A stretch of 32,962 bases of DNA from Stramenopiles sp. TOSAG23-3 (Eukaryota > Sar), in assembly GCA_900128585.1 (NCBI GenBank), contig LT642210.1, forward strand, positions 1-32,962, in the 5' to 3' direction. This document shows, one piece after another, positions 8,940 to 18,046 of the stretch; the stretch's first letter is position 1, and each line of letters begins with the position of its first letter. The notes beneath the pieces are model-generated. The model was not told the DNA's origin, searched no databases, and was given only the letters and a program-made list of their open reading frames with translations. The translations under genes were made by a program, and so were the position numbers.

Positions 8940-10214
8940 ATGGCGAAACAGCAAGGTTCTGTGTTCGAGCGCTTGTACGACACCCGGTCGTACACTGGTG
9001 TGTACGCAGAGAGATTCAAAGGGGCAGACGGTCGCATAAATTCACATACAGACCTGTCTGCAAGGTCCCCGGGGAGTGGCTTCACTGGAAACACTAACAC
9101 GGGCACGAACGAAGTCATCCATGACATTTCGCAAATCATGAGGCCAAACCTGCGCATGACCAGCAGCCACGGGCCCTCCGGCGTTGCCATGTCCTCCAGG
9201 GAGGAGACGCGAAGGATTAACTCGCCGGCGCGCAACGGGCAGTCCGCGCAGCAGCGACGCTTTTCTGTTTCGGCCGGTATGTGGTATGATGTCGATTCGG
9301 AGAGGCCGGTGAACGCCACGTACGTCGAGCCGTCCCCGAAAGGCCTCGACACGGCGGAGCAGCTGCGGCACATATTTCGCTACTACTGCGCATACGGCCG
9401 CACGGGCGCAAAGGGGGCCAGCGAGGACACCATCGACTCGCTGAACTTCATGAAGTTCGCGCGCGATTGCCCGAATTTATTGACCAAGAAAACGAACAGC
9501 TTGAACAGAACTGAGGTCGACCTCATCTTCACCAAAGCCAAGCAAAAATTTGAACGAAGATTAGACTTTACCCACTTTCTGGACGCCCTGTCGGCCATGG
9601 CTGCAAAGAGGTACCCCGAGTACGACCCAACGACTGCGTTTAGCGTTCTGCTGGCCCACCACGTATTTAAATTGGAGTGCGCGCCGCAGCAGTTGCGCAA
9701 CAACATGAGCGAACACGCGAAGCTGCAACAGGGGGGACAGTCCCCGCAGAAAAACCAGCGCACGGCTGCACCCGCGGCGGAAAGCTTGTACGATAAACAT
9801 GAACAACAATACGCTAGATCAATGAACAACCAAGCAGCACACCAAAACATGATGGGGATGTCCCCGACTGAGCGAAGGATGGCCAGCGAAGCAAAAAGGC
9901 CACGAACAAGCCCGAATTACGGCACCCCCCGTAGAGATGCGGAAAAGTTTGGGCCCAACAATGCCACAATAGCAGGGTCTGCGAACAAGCCCGGGTCGGT
10001 GTATGCGCGGTTGTGCGAAAAAGGAACGTTTACAGGTGTTTACCGTCGCCGGTTTGAAGGCGACGGGCGCATCAACGCCCATACCGACCTTACCGCATCC
10101 GCTACACAATTTAAAGGAAACACCAACACGAGGACGAACGAAAAGTTTCACTCTATCAAAGGAATGCTGAGAACAAACTTGTCATCTGGTGGAAGTAGAA
10201 TGATGCGATTTTGA
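8940..10214 (+). CDS. p25-alpha (TPPP-like) protein with duplicated terminal motif
   Basis: A 424-residue protein with a p25-alpha core at about 138-248 (TAEQLRHIFRYYCAYG through an EF-hand-like helical region ending near ECAPQQ). In TPPP proteins this core binds tubulin and bundles microtubules, and it is largely confined to ciliated or flagellated eukaryotes. The core is flanked on both sides by a repeated segment of about 62-67 residues: residues 6-72 and 352-413 share GSV(F/Y)xRL, (Y/F)TGVYxxRF, GRIN(S/A)HTDL, F(T/K)GNTNTxTNE and a final LR-like NL. In classical TPPP the RL...YTG...RF motif occurs once, after the core. A low-complexity linker (about 249-350) separates core and second copy. 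It starts at ATG 8940; no intron is needed. A role in cytoskeleton or flagellum is inferred from the family. It is divergent from POLA. Confidence 0.85.
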   Translation: MAKQQGSVFERLYDTRSYTGVYAERFKGADGRINSHTDLSARSPGSGFTGNTNTGTNEVIHDISQIMRPNLRMTSSHGPSGVAMSSREETRRINSPARNGQSAQQRRFSVSAGMWYDVDSERPVNATYVEPSPKGLDTAEQLRHIFRYYCAYGRTGAKGASEDTIDSLNFMKFARDCPNLLTKKTNSLNRTEVDLIFTKAKQKFERRLDFTHFLDALSAMAAKRYPEYDPTTAFSVLLAHHVFKLECAPQQLRNNMSEHAKLQQGGQSPQKNQRTAAPAAESLYDKHEQQYARSMNNQAAHQNMMGMSPTERRMASEAKRPRTSPNYGTPRRDAEKFGPNNATIAGSANKPGSVYARLCEKGTFTGVYRRRFEGDGRINAHTDLTASATQFKGNTNTRTNEKFHSIKGMLRTNLSSGGSRMMRF

Positions 10215-10843
10215 TCGTGCGACACCGGCGTAGGCTCACTCGTCTGAATGGTCAAGGAGCGAATTTATACGAAGTAAACCTTTGGCTCATGACTAAAGAA
10301 CACCAGTCTCTTGCTTAAACGATCCTTCTCCTCGTCCACCTGTCCCTGTCTATCGACTTCAGAAGACAAGCTAAAAGAACAAATCGGGGGGCAGGGGGCA
10401 TTATATTAAAGCTTATACATATTATGTTGTATTTTTTGTATAATTTGTTTTTTTAAAAAATATTATGTAATTCTTATACACTTTTCACAAAACCAAATAC
10501 GAAGTACCCTTCGTAGTTTTTAATTTGGGTGTACATTTTACGAAAATCATTTCGTATCATATGATATGTATGATATCTTAAGATACTGAAAATTTAACTT
10601 AAAATATGTTCTCCTTCACCCTTATCAATCTTTCTCTCCCACTGTGGTGTGAGGAGCGCTCTTTGATTTCATTTCTGGCATTATTTGATTTTTTTGGTTC
10701 AATTTCCTTTACTGGACAAAACAAATTATGTTGCAAGGAAGGATGAATTGGAAATTTCAAGAGGTAGCAATACAACTTTCGATAATATCTCGTAAATAAC
10801 AGCCATAATTTGATTTTTTTGTTGCGTCGTGTAGTGGGTAATA
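10215..10843. other. Convergent gap between p25-alpha and ABC ATPase genes
   Basis: 3' flanks of two converging genes. It is AT-rich, with a G-run at about 10386-10398, several short palindromes around 10498-10580 and a degenerate copy of the dispersed repeat at 10798-10823. No coding frame was found. Confidence 0.65.
10798..10823 (+). repeat. Degenerate copy of the AACAGCCAATTTTCTTGT repeat
   Basis: Reads AATAACAGCCATAATTTG followed by a T-run and GTT. It keeps the AATAACAGCCA half and the T-rich end of the consensus but carries insertions in the middle. It lies 20 bp from the ABC gene stop. It could be chance similarity; it is listed because it falls exactly where other copies do, in a tail-to-tail gap. 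Confidence 0.35.
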
Positions 10844-11935
10844 TTATGCTAAACTATTGCCCAAGCTTTTCGCATAAAATTGTCCATCCCGTACAACAGT
10901 CATTTTACAATCTTCGAGTGTTCTTTTATCCAGTGGTGCCCCTGCTGGCTGCTGACTGCTGCTGGGTACGCTACTGCCGGGTTGAGCGCCGTGTTGTTCC
11001 ACACGTATATTTACAGTGTTGTTGCCGGGCTGAGGACCGTTTTTGGGTGCAATGCCGAGGGCCTTAATCTTGTAATCGCGCGCTTCTACGTCCATTTCTT
11101 CAATGTTGTAGATCCGCCCGTCCATCAAGTGGAAACTTCTGTGCGCAAAATACTTCAAATTTGGATCGTGTGTGACCATGACCATGGTTACATTTTCTTG
11201 CATGTTCAGCTCCATCAAGAGCTTCATCACGTTTTCTGTATTTTTGCTATCCAAATCTCCTGTAGGCTCATCCAAGAGCAAGATCGAGGGCGAATTGACG
11301 AGGGCCCTGGCGATGGTTACTCGCTGCTGCTCACCCCCGGACAACTGTGATGGGTAGTGGTCCGCTCGGTTAGCTATCCCAACCCTTTCAAGCAACGACA
11401 TCGCGCGGGCATAGGCAGCTGGAACGTGCTTCCCATTCTTCAAAATAGTAGGAAGCAACACGTTCTCTATGGCGGTCATCGAGGGGATCAGGTTGAACGT
11501 TTGGAAAACAAACCCCAACCGCTGCAAGCGTAAGTTTGCCAGCAGTTTGTCTTCCATTTGACTACGAATTTTTAGCCCGCATATTTCTAACTCCCCTCGG
11601 GTTGGCTGGTCGATCGTACCTATCAAGTTAAGCAGCGTCGTTTTTCCTGACCCTGACTTCCCCAACAGCATAACGAACTCCCCGTACTTTATGTCAGCGT
11701 TTACACCCCGAAGCGCAGGCACTCCTTCAATGCCCAACAAATAAGTTTTGTGAAGGTTGCGTATTCTTACGCAAACCTCTTGAGTATTCTGTGCCACTTG
11801 CTGCCGCTCGGGTTCAACTTTTGGAGAGCCTTGTTGCCCACCCGCTTGTGCCGTAGCCTGGAATATTGCCATGTTACCTTCTGGCTGAACCTGGACACGG
11901 TTCAGTTCTGTTGGTATAACTGTCCGCGTGGCCAT
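10844..11935 (-). CDS. ABC transporter ATPase subunit, LolD/MacB/FtsE type
   Basis: A 363-residue stand-alone nucleotide-binding protein. Walker A is GKSGSGKT (92-99), the Q-loop glutamine 145 lies in FVFQTFNLIP, the signature LSGGEQ is at 198-203, Walker B ILLLDE at 218-223 is followed by the D-loop, and the H-loop is H256 (VTHD). These motifs and the inserted loop before the signature match the bacterial LolD/MacB/FtsE group, of which a few soluble relatives (for example the ABCH-type proteins of Dictyostelium) exist in protists. No membrane segment is present, so it should pair with a separately encoded permease; none is in this window. An N-terminal Gln-rich extension (1-52) and a Gln/Ser/Pro-rich tail (about 285-345) are additions relative to bacterial proteins. 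It starts at ATG 11933-11935. ATPase identity is firm; transported substrate and membrane are unknown. Confidence 0.9.
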   Translation of the reverse strand: MATRTVIPTELNRVQVQPEGNMAIFQATAQAGGQQGSPKVEPERQQVAQNTQEVCVRIRNLHKTYLLGIEGVPALRGVNADIKYGEFVMLLGKSGSGKTTLLNLIGTIDQPTRGELEICGLKIRSQMEDKLLANLRLQRLGFVFQTFNLIPSMTAIENVLLPTILKNGKHVPAAYARAMSLLERVGIANRADHYPSQLSGGEQQRVTIARALVNSPSILLLDEPTGDLDSKNTENVMKLLMELNMQENVTMVMVTHDPNLKYFAHRSFHLMDGRIYNIEEMDVEARDYKIKALGIAPKNGPQPGNNTVNIRVEQHGAQPGSSVPSSSQQPAGAPLDKRTLEDCKMTVVRDGQFYAKSLGNSLA

Positions 11936-12619
11936 ATTGCTTTCTGTCCCACCCTAGAGAAAACGATAAACACTAATAACGCGTGAGCACAAACCAACAG
12001 TGCCGAACGGATACCTTGCTTGAATAAACAACAGCAAAATCAATGATGCTATTGGTTTGAAATAGTCTACTTTCAAGCATGTTTTCTCTCTGATCGTTTT
12101 CTACTTTGCTTTTAGTTTGTATCAAGAGCGAGTGAGTGAATGATCACATGTTCAAAAGTAGTACGGTAAAAGGAACCACCAAAGAATAAAAATAATAATA
12201 ATTCAACACCTCCACCACCACCACCACCAACAAAACAAGAATGTTCATTCAAAGAATTTACATCAGATACAATATTACACTACAATTAGTGGTAGTTGTT
12301 ATATAGGAAAATATTCATTATCTATCTCAACACTCTCCTTATCGTATTTTTGGTACGAGAGTAGCTATACATAGCATTATAAATATAAAAATATAATTAA
12401 TACATAATATATTATATAGAAAATTAAAGAACGCTTTTCTTTTGCTGTGGTCTTGTTGTTGTGTTTACAAAAAACGTGATGATGATTTGTTTTTAAAAAA
12501 AAGATATTTGCATTTTGTTCTTCGATTACGTACTTCAAAGCATTCTCCTTTCAACCAGATGATCAAAACAAATTAAAAGACTGATTCAAAACCAACCCAA
12601 AACAACTTCATGGACTTGC
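11936..12619. other. Gap between the cystatin-like and ABC ATPase genes
   Basis: Upstream of the ABC gene and downstream of the cystatin-like gene, both minus strand. It is AT-rich and includes a (CCA)6 microsatellite at about 12212-12229. I see no gene and no copy of the dispersed repeat. Confidence 0.6.
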
Positions 12620-13385
12620 TTACAGTTCCGAATGGGCGTGCTGAGAATCGTATACGGCTTGCCTCTCTCTGTAAAAAGCCGCCCATCGTTTGTCGAGCTC
12701 TTCGGCGATTAGATGTTTTTGATAGGCGGGGGTCGCCGCTTTGGACTCCAGTTGAGACAAAGCGTCTGTGTCCATGCCCGCAACTTTGGCCCGTTCGGCT
12801 GCAACACTTACACTCTCTGCGGATACCTGTGACTTCGTTGCATCCGAAAGGGCATCCTCCAGCAGGCCTTTCTCTTCCAGCTCCAAAAACTTCAGGTTTC
12901 GCTTTCGCCTGTGTTCCTCAACCATATTGATCCAAAACTGCTCGATTGAAGCCTCCGTCATCTCGGGGAAATCGTCAATTGCAAAGCTCAAAACCCCATC
13001 TTCGTTACTACGCAGCACGATAATGCCAAACGATTCCGATGATTTCCCACTCTTGAAATGGTCACTAGAAAGTTCCAACGTCAAAAATATGTTGAAGTGA
13101 TAGACTCCCTCCTCCGCTTCGGCCTTCACAATTTTGTTCAACTTCAGAGACTCGTACACACCGGAATCCGAGAGCTTTCTGAGCTCGGTCACGGCAAACT
13201 GGATTTAGGGTTAGTATATGCTTTCGGGGAAATAAAGACGGTACATTGTTACTTACTTGGGCTGCGCTAACACTTTCTTGGCTGTTTACATCGATTGTAG
13301 CACGCTCGGCATGCGCCACGAAGGCCACGCTGGAAGCCAACAGTACTGCTACTGCAGAGAAACTAAAGAACGCTTTTTTATTCAT
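12620..13385 (-). CDS. Secreted or ER-luminal cystatin-like protein (two exons)
   Basis: Exon 1 is 13257-13385 and exon 2 is 12620-13198. They join in frame (SVSAAQ then FAVTELRKLS) to give 235 residues. Residues 1-26 form a signal peptide (short basic start, hydrophobic core, AHA before the cut). After splicing, residues about 41-125 resemble a cystatin/monellin-type domain: AAQFAVTEL, a LxLxKIVKA strand, then EGVYHF and FLTLEL strands. The inhibitory QxVxG loop of true cystatins is not kept (EAEEG instead), so protease inhibition should not be assumed. The remainder is charged and helical. The protein ends in HSEL, similar to the H/K-D-E-L ER retrieval signal, so ER residence is possible. 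Without splicing neither half makes sense alone, which supports the intron. The fold call is moderate and the function unknown. Confidence 0.7.
13199..13256 (-). other. Spliceosomal intron, 58 bp, in the cystatin-like gene
   Basis: On the minus strand the donor is CAA|GTAAGT and the acceptor is TCCAG|TTTGCC, with a perfect TACTAAC branch-site match (plus-strand 13210-13216) close to the acceptor. Removal joins two full-codon exons in frame. Confidence 0.88.
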
Positions 13386-13820
13386 TCTTTCTCTTGTACC
13401 TAATTGAATTGTTCTTGCAAGAGAGGCACGGTTTTCCTTAATGGCATTGTTTGTGTGTGTATGAAGTATTTCAACCCTCTCTTCTATCTCCTTTATTCCT
13501 CTTTAGAAATACTTCCTAAATGAAAAAATGGAAGAAGAAGAAAAAACAACGGCCGCGGCGAAGGAGGACGAGGGTGGTTATAATAAATACCAAGGTGTAC
13601 CAAGTAGGAGGATGGACGGAGGAGGGAGTATTATATTTTTTAGATATTATTATTGGTGGATGTAATACCATACCCGTAATACAAGGCAGCAGCATGAAAA
13701 TAAAAATCATCATCATCAAAAAGATGAAACAAACAAACAACAACATTTTATTGTACATTTTGACCAAAGAAGAAGTATTAAGTATTGAATTTACACCCTA
13801 CTACACTCCCTGTTCACTTC
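13386..13820. other. Gap between cystatin-like and L2HGDH-like genes
   Basis: 5' flank of the cystatin-like gene and 3' flank of the flavoprotein gene, both minus strand. It contains an A/G-rich stretch at 13520-13575. Open frames on both strands here are low-complexity and not credible. Confidence 0.6.
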
Positions 13821-14999
13821 TTATGTATACAATCCACCACCAATCCGATCGATGTCTGAAATCATTTCGGCCAATGCTAAACTACTGGTCAATCCAGGCG
13901 ATTCAATGCCATACAAATGTACATGACCTTTCACCCCATGGTCCTCTATCGCACTGATACGAAAGTCTTCGGCAGCCATGCCAGGCCCAGAGATTTTTGG
14001 GCGGATGCCAGAATAATCTGCCACCAGCGAGTTGTCTTTGAGGTTGGGGTAATACCGTCGAATTTCGGCATAAAACGATTCAGCCCGTGTTTCGTCGACA
14101 TTATAATCCTTCTCGAAATCGAAATCTTCTAACCATTCCACATCCGGGCCAAACTTGGTCCGTCCCATCATATCGATCGTTGCGTGAACGCCCAGCCCGG
14201 CCGTATTCTTGAGCGGCACGGGATAAATAAGCCTTTTGAACGGCGATTGGCCTTGCAAGCTAAAGTAGTTCCCCTTGGCGAAATAAGGGCTGGGGACTGC
14301 AGCCGCAGGAAAGTTGACCAAACTGTTTGCTAAATCTGGGGCGTAGAGCCCCGCAGTATTTATCAAATTTTTGCAGTAAATGGATTCGACGGAGGGCTCC
14401 CCTCCATCGGGATCGTCCTGTTTAAAAATCAACTTTGTAAGCCCCGCATCGTCCCCCTCCAGTACTTCCCCGCCTTCGACCGTGCAATTGTATACCAAAA
14501 ATGTTCCGTTGTCTTCCGCCTCGCCCTGCAGGGCCTGCATGAAACTGTGGCTATCAATTATGCCCGTCGAAGGCGACAGTATCGCGCCTAAACACTGGCA
14601 CTCCGGCTCCAAAGCTTTCGCATCATCGTTGGAAATTATCCTTAAATCGTCTACACCGTTTCCTTTCCCTTTCTCAATGATGCCGTCCAGCATCCGTAGC
14701 TCCTCGGAACTGTTGGCGACGATAAGTTTCCCACAATTGTTGAACGGCACGTTATAGTTTTTTGCAAAATCGTACATCAACTGACGGCCCTTTACGCAAG
14801 CCTCCGCCTTCAAACTGCCTTTTGCGTAGTATATTCCCGCGTGAATAACCTCACTATTCCTACTGCTCGTACCAACCCCGATCATTGGACCAGCCTCCAA
14901 AACGATCACTTCGTGGCCCCGGAGCGCCAACGCCCGAGCCACTGCCAGGCCCACCACGCCAGCCCCCACCACCACTGTTTGCACAACATTGGACGCCAT
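13821..14999 (-). CDS. FAD-dependent oxidoreductase, L-2-hydroxyglutarate dehydrogenase-like
   Basis: A 392-residue DAO-family flavoprotein. The N-terminal dinucleotide-binding motif is VVVGAGVVGLA (G12-x-G14-x2-G17), with E35 at the end of the second strand. SSRNSEVIHAGIYY (H53) and CGKLIVA follow, as in L2HGDH/LhgO proteins, then FAKGNYFSL, IYPVP, GLGVHAT, GRTKFGPDVEWL and the C-terminal GIRPKISGP. The enzyme would oxidise L-2-hydroxyglutarate to 2-oxoglutarate, a metabolite-repair step usually in mitochondria. The open frame extends 31 codons further upstream to a TTG, rich in Arg, Ser and Phe, but contains no ATG. I start at ATG 14997-14999, which leaves no obvious targeting peptide. An unseen upstream exon could add one. 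A related amino-acid or hydroxy-acid oxidase is the alternative. Confidence 0.88.
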   Translation of the reverse strand: MASNVVQTVVVGAGVVGLAVARALALRGHEVIVLEAGPMIGVGTSSRNSEVIHAGIYYAKGSLKAEACVKGRQLMYDFAKNYNVPFNNCGKLIVANSSEELRMLDGIIEKGKGNGVDDLRIISNDDAKALEPECQCLGAILSPSTGIIDSHSFMQALQGEAEDNGTFLVYNCTVEGGEVLEGDDAGLTKLIFKQDDPDGGEPSVESIYCKNLINTAGLYAPDLANSLVNFPAAAVPSPYFAKGNYFSLQGQSPFKRLIYPVPLKNTAGLGVHATIDMMGRTKFGPDVEWLEDFDFEKDYNVDETRAESFYAEIRRYYPNLKDNSLVADYSGIRPKISGPGMAAEDFRISAIEDHGVKGHVHLYGIESPGLTSSLALAEMISDIDRIGGGLYT

Positions 15000-15167
15000 C
15001 GAATTACTATAGCCAACGCAAACAAATCGCCTATCGAATCGTCTGAAACCTTCTTCTGTAAATCTCGAGCTTTGTTCACCCGACCGTACCAATAAATATA
15101 TAACAAAAACTTTGCTTGATAAACGCTACTCTATAATTGTGATAAAAGAGGAAAATTTATCTTGGTA

Positions 15168-15244
15168 CTTGGTACCCTACCACCAACCAACAACTACTAC
15201 TGCACGAATTGGTACCAGTTACGGTACCTGTACCGTACCGTAAC
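15168..15244. repeat. GGTAC palindrome cluster
   Basis: Three GGTACC sites (15171, 15211 and 15223) and a perfect inverted repeat GTTACGGTAC (15218-15227) / GTACCGTAAC (15235-15244) with a 7 nt spacer. It is the same kind of sequence as at 1511-1564 and 32333-32373. Confidence 0.8.
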
Positions 15245-15452
15245 TTCATAATAGCATTATCATACCAAACCGTACAATATAAAACCATGGTATTCTATTT
15301 ATTACCAAAAAAGTGATCCAGATCCAGGGCTTGGACCGTTTGTTCTCCTGTGCTCATAATTTAATAGTCGTTCTACTTACTTATTAGTTAGTCTAGTCTA
15401 GTATAAGGGTTTGTTTATTATGAATCTGAGAATATAAGATCTTTCTCTCCTC

Positions 15453-15480
15453 TCTCAGCTCTCAGCTCTCAGCTCTCAGA
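15453..15480 (+). repeat. Tandem TCTCAGC x4
   Basis: Three exact copies and one copy with a final base change (TCTCAGA) of a 7 bp unit, within a longer CT-rich run. Confidence 0.85.
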
Positions 15481-16125
15481 TCTTCGAGACGTTTGAGATA
15501 TGTTACAATCAAATGGATGTTATACCTATGTATTCTCTATTGATTTATTAGTGGGACTTTTCTTCGCTAAAATATTATTAGAATCAATGCTCTGTATATA
15601 TAACATGAGAATAGGTGATATAACTGTAATTCAATTTTCAATAATACAGGTAAACAGCATCGATTTCACCGTTTTTTTCAACAGGAACTTTTTTTTTAAT
15701 CGTCGTTTCCATAGTATTTAGATGTTAAATAGAATTACTCCCAATTGATTGTTGCATTCTTTCTCTTCATCGGTCGTTTTTATTTTCAGAGGAGGTGGTT
15801 AATAATAACATCAAATAGCATGGATTTAACAAATGTAAAAAAAAAAATATTATTTTTTCTCATACATCAATGTTTTTTTGCGTCATTCTCTTTCATTTTG
15901 GTTATCTTTGTACAATCTTATCGTGAAAAGTTTCTTGTTTCATTTGCAAGCGTGGAATTTAACGCTCGAGAAATTTATTATATATAGAAGATCAAGTATT
16001 CATCGAGTCAATCTGTTATAGCAAATTTAATTAGCCTTCCCCCGTGGTCCCACGAACGTTTACGCTTGCCAAAAAGGTAGAAACAGAAAGATATTACCCG
16101 TGAGTTAAGATCGAGATAGTAAAAT

Positions 16126-17202
16126 ATGGCTGTGTTGAAAGGAAAAAAATCAAAGAAAGCAAAAAAGAGCAAAAAGGTCTCCGTGGCAAAAAAGAAGGAG
16201 AAGAAAGTTAAAAAGAAAACAAAAAAGAGCAAGGTGGCAGACAAGAAGAAAAAGAAGAAGAAGAAGAAGGGCAGCGACGAGGAAAGAGAGTATAAATGTC
16301 CTCATTGCCCAGAAGACCCCCCGTACGCGGGCGCAAGTGGGCTTTGGTACCACATGAAACGACACCACGGCGCAGTCACAAGGCCCTATAATTCGAAAAA
16401 AAAGCGAGAGAAACCTACAGATGTGTGTCCTGCGCGTGGGACGAAAGAGTCCAGCAAAGCGCCCAAGGCAACCCCTGCAAAAAAGAAAGGGTCCAAATCT
16501 TCCATCAACGTAGGAAAGATGGCAGGTGTGCTCAAAGCAAACGACCGCGTCAAAGAGGTATTGGGTAAAGCCGCATCGATCGACCCAATGCTGTTTTTGA
16601 GCGAAATCGCTGTGCTCCAAGACCGAGCTATGAGTGGAATTATGAACGGGATGACTGTCGTCGAAGCAGTTAAGAACGAGTCAATAACACTTAAGACGCC
16701 CTCGCCGATAAAACCCTCCTTTTTTTCTGGAAGCACGCGTAGCTTGCTGTTGCAATCTGCGGGCGGCGCCGCGGCCGTGGAAGATCTTTTGCTCTGCAGG
16801 GAAGATTTGGCCACTCATTTGAGGAGCCCCGAATCAAAGATTGGGGTTGTTGGAGTCAAGCGAAGCTTGCAGGTCTTAGGAGGACAAGACGAAGAAGAGA
16901 AAGAGAGTCCGAACGGAGGTAAGTATGGCAAGGCCAAGAGACGAAAGACCACATCGAAGAGTTCACCGCTCCAAGGTGTAATTAAACTGGCCTCGGGGGA
17001 GTTCGAGGCGTTCACTTCGGGTGCCGACGGTAAACACGTGTTCTTAGGGAGCTTTCCAACAGAGACGGAGGCGTTGCTTGCCTCGAAGGCGGCATCGTTG
17101 GGAAGTAGACTCAAAAAAATACAGCAGAATAGTCCAGAACGGTCGAACTACTACATGCCTAGTTCCAGGTTGATGCAGCGCTCGCCAGTAGCCGCTCATT
17201 GA
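16126..17202 (+). CDS. Nuclear protein with C2H2 zinc finger and AP2-like domain
   Basis: A 358-residue protein, probably a DNA-binding regulator. Residues 6-48 are almost pure Lys with Ser and Ala, a strong nuclear localisation or DNA-contact region. A zinc finger follows: C58-x2-C61-x14-H76-x3-H80, with a longer loop than the usual 12. Near the C-terminus (about 284-325) the pattern GVIKLxSGEFEAF...HVFLGSFPTETEALLASKAA matches the AP2 fold: strands, a conserved LGxF, then a helix with EAxxAxxxA. AP2-type domains are common in plants, apicomplexans and several stramenopiles. Between the two lies unassigned sequence with a helical segment around 135-190. It starts at ATG 16126 and is uninterrupted. 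The C2H2 is clear; the AP2 assignment rests on pattern only. Confidence 0.75.
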   Translation: MAVLKGKKSKKAKKSKKVSVAKKKEKKVKKKTKKSKVADKKKKKKKKKGSDEEREYKCPHCPEDPPYAGASGLWYHMKRHHGAVTRPYNSKKKREKPTDVCPARGTKESSKAPKATPAKKKGSKSSINVGKMAGVLKANDRVKEVLGKAASIDPMLFLSEIAVLQDRAMSGIMNGMTVVEAVKNESITLKTPSPIKPSFFSGSTRSLLLQSAGGAAAVEDLLLCREDLATHLRSPESKIGVVGVKRSLQVLGGQDEEEKESPNGGKYGKAKRRKTTSKSSPLQGVIKLASGEFEAFTSGADGKHVFLGSFPTETEALLASKAASLGSRLKKIQQNSPERSNYYMPSSRLMQRSPVAAH

Positions 17203-17432
17203 ACTGTGGTTAGTATCCATGTAGCATTAGAGTCATTCCAAAGAACGAAACAGTCGAAAGGGCTTATGTTTGAAACATTTTAAGCCGAGGTTCCACAGCC
17301 TTGTTCTTTTTATGGGCTTTTGGCGTTTTTTAAAGATAGAGAATTGTTTTTAAAAGGACGGAGGCAAAGTATTTTTTCCATTTGCGATAACACATATTAA
17401 GTAAAATACATATCTATATTGGATTAGGGTTT

Positions 17433-17477
17433 GAGGAAGCTAAATTTAATTACTTAAATAACAGCCAATTTTCTTGT
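17433..17477 (+). repeat. Dispersed repeat copy, plus orientation, with flank
   Basis: GAGGAAGCTAAATTT (17433-17447), a TAATTACTTAAAT-like linker, then the exact core AACAGCCAATTTTCTTGT (17460-17477). Read in reverse complement it matches the right half of the 100 bp element at 17924-18023, differing mainly by a 6 bp insertion there. Confidence 0.9.
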
Positions 17478-17923
17478 GTTTTATCTATATTAAATTTGTT
17501 TTTTGATATGAACTTTGGTAATAAAGAAGGGAGATTGATTCTCCAAAAGTGACTCTGATGGGTTCGGTGAAGAAGTGATTTACTCGCAAGAGTCTCCAAA
17601 GAGGGATGAAATTTTTAGGGACCTTTGACTGGGAGAAGAATCAATTTGTTGATTTCAGATCGCCTGTATAATAAAAAAACATTATACTGAGAGTCTTAAA
17701 GCATATGATATATGATACTCTATATAATTTGTTTTTTACTTGGTAAAAGTTCATTATAATTGCATGGAGTACATCTGAGAATGATAGTCAAGACTATAAG
17801 TGACCAGGGTATATCGATTAGTAAGACCAAAAGAGCAAAGATAAGTTCGCAGTTCATGAAGGAATGCAAACCTAGAATGTCTAAATCTTTCTTGTTTTAA
17901 TTTAAATAAATTGTATCATATAT

Positions 17924-18023
17924 GGAGGAAGCTAAATTTTTATTATCATATGATATGATACCTAAATAAAAACAAGAAAATTGGCTGTTGTTATTATTTA
18001 AGTAATTAAATTTAGCTTCCTCC
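17924..18023. mobile_element. 100 bp MITE-like foldback element
   Basis: Perfect 16 bp terminal inverted repeats: GGAGGAAGCTAAATTT (17924-17939) and AAATTTAGCTTCCTCC (18008-18023). The interior has the exact repeat core in minus orientation (17972-17989) and an ATCATATGAT-type palindrome near 17946. There is no coding capacity. A target-site duplication is not obvious at the edges. Size, terminal inverted repeats and a second partial copy 0.5 kb away fit a miniature inverted-repeat element; mobility is inferred. Confidence 0.65.
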
Positions 18024-18033
18024 TCTAAATAAT

Positions 18034-18046
18034 AACAGCCAATTTT
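18034..18046 (+). repeat. Partial dispersed repeat copy
   Basis: AATAACAGCCAATTTT begins at 18031; the core half AACAGCCAATTTT is 18034-18046. It then runs into A-rich sequence instead of the CTTGT half. It lies 11 bp beyond the foldback element. Confidence 0.75.

Larger units (their letters stand above)
15000..16125. other. Head-to-head gap between L2HGDH-like and C2H2/AP2-like genes
   Basis: About 1.1 kb holding two divergent promoters. It contains a GGTAC palindrome cluster (15168-15244), a 7 bp tandem repeat (15453-15480) and AT-rich runs. Short plus-strand frames at 15500-15721 and 15745-15987 are Phe/Ile/Asn-rich and probably noncoding. No copy of the dispersed repeat was seen. Confidence 0.6.

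Noticed and set aside
17424-17436. Telomere-like TTAGGGTTTG
   Set aside because: Single occurrence, no array; chance match.
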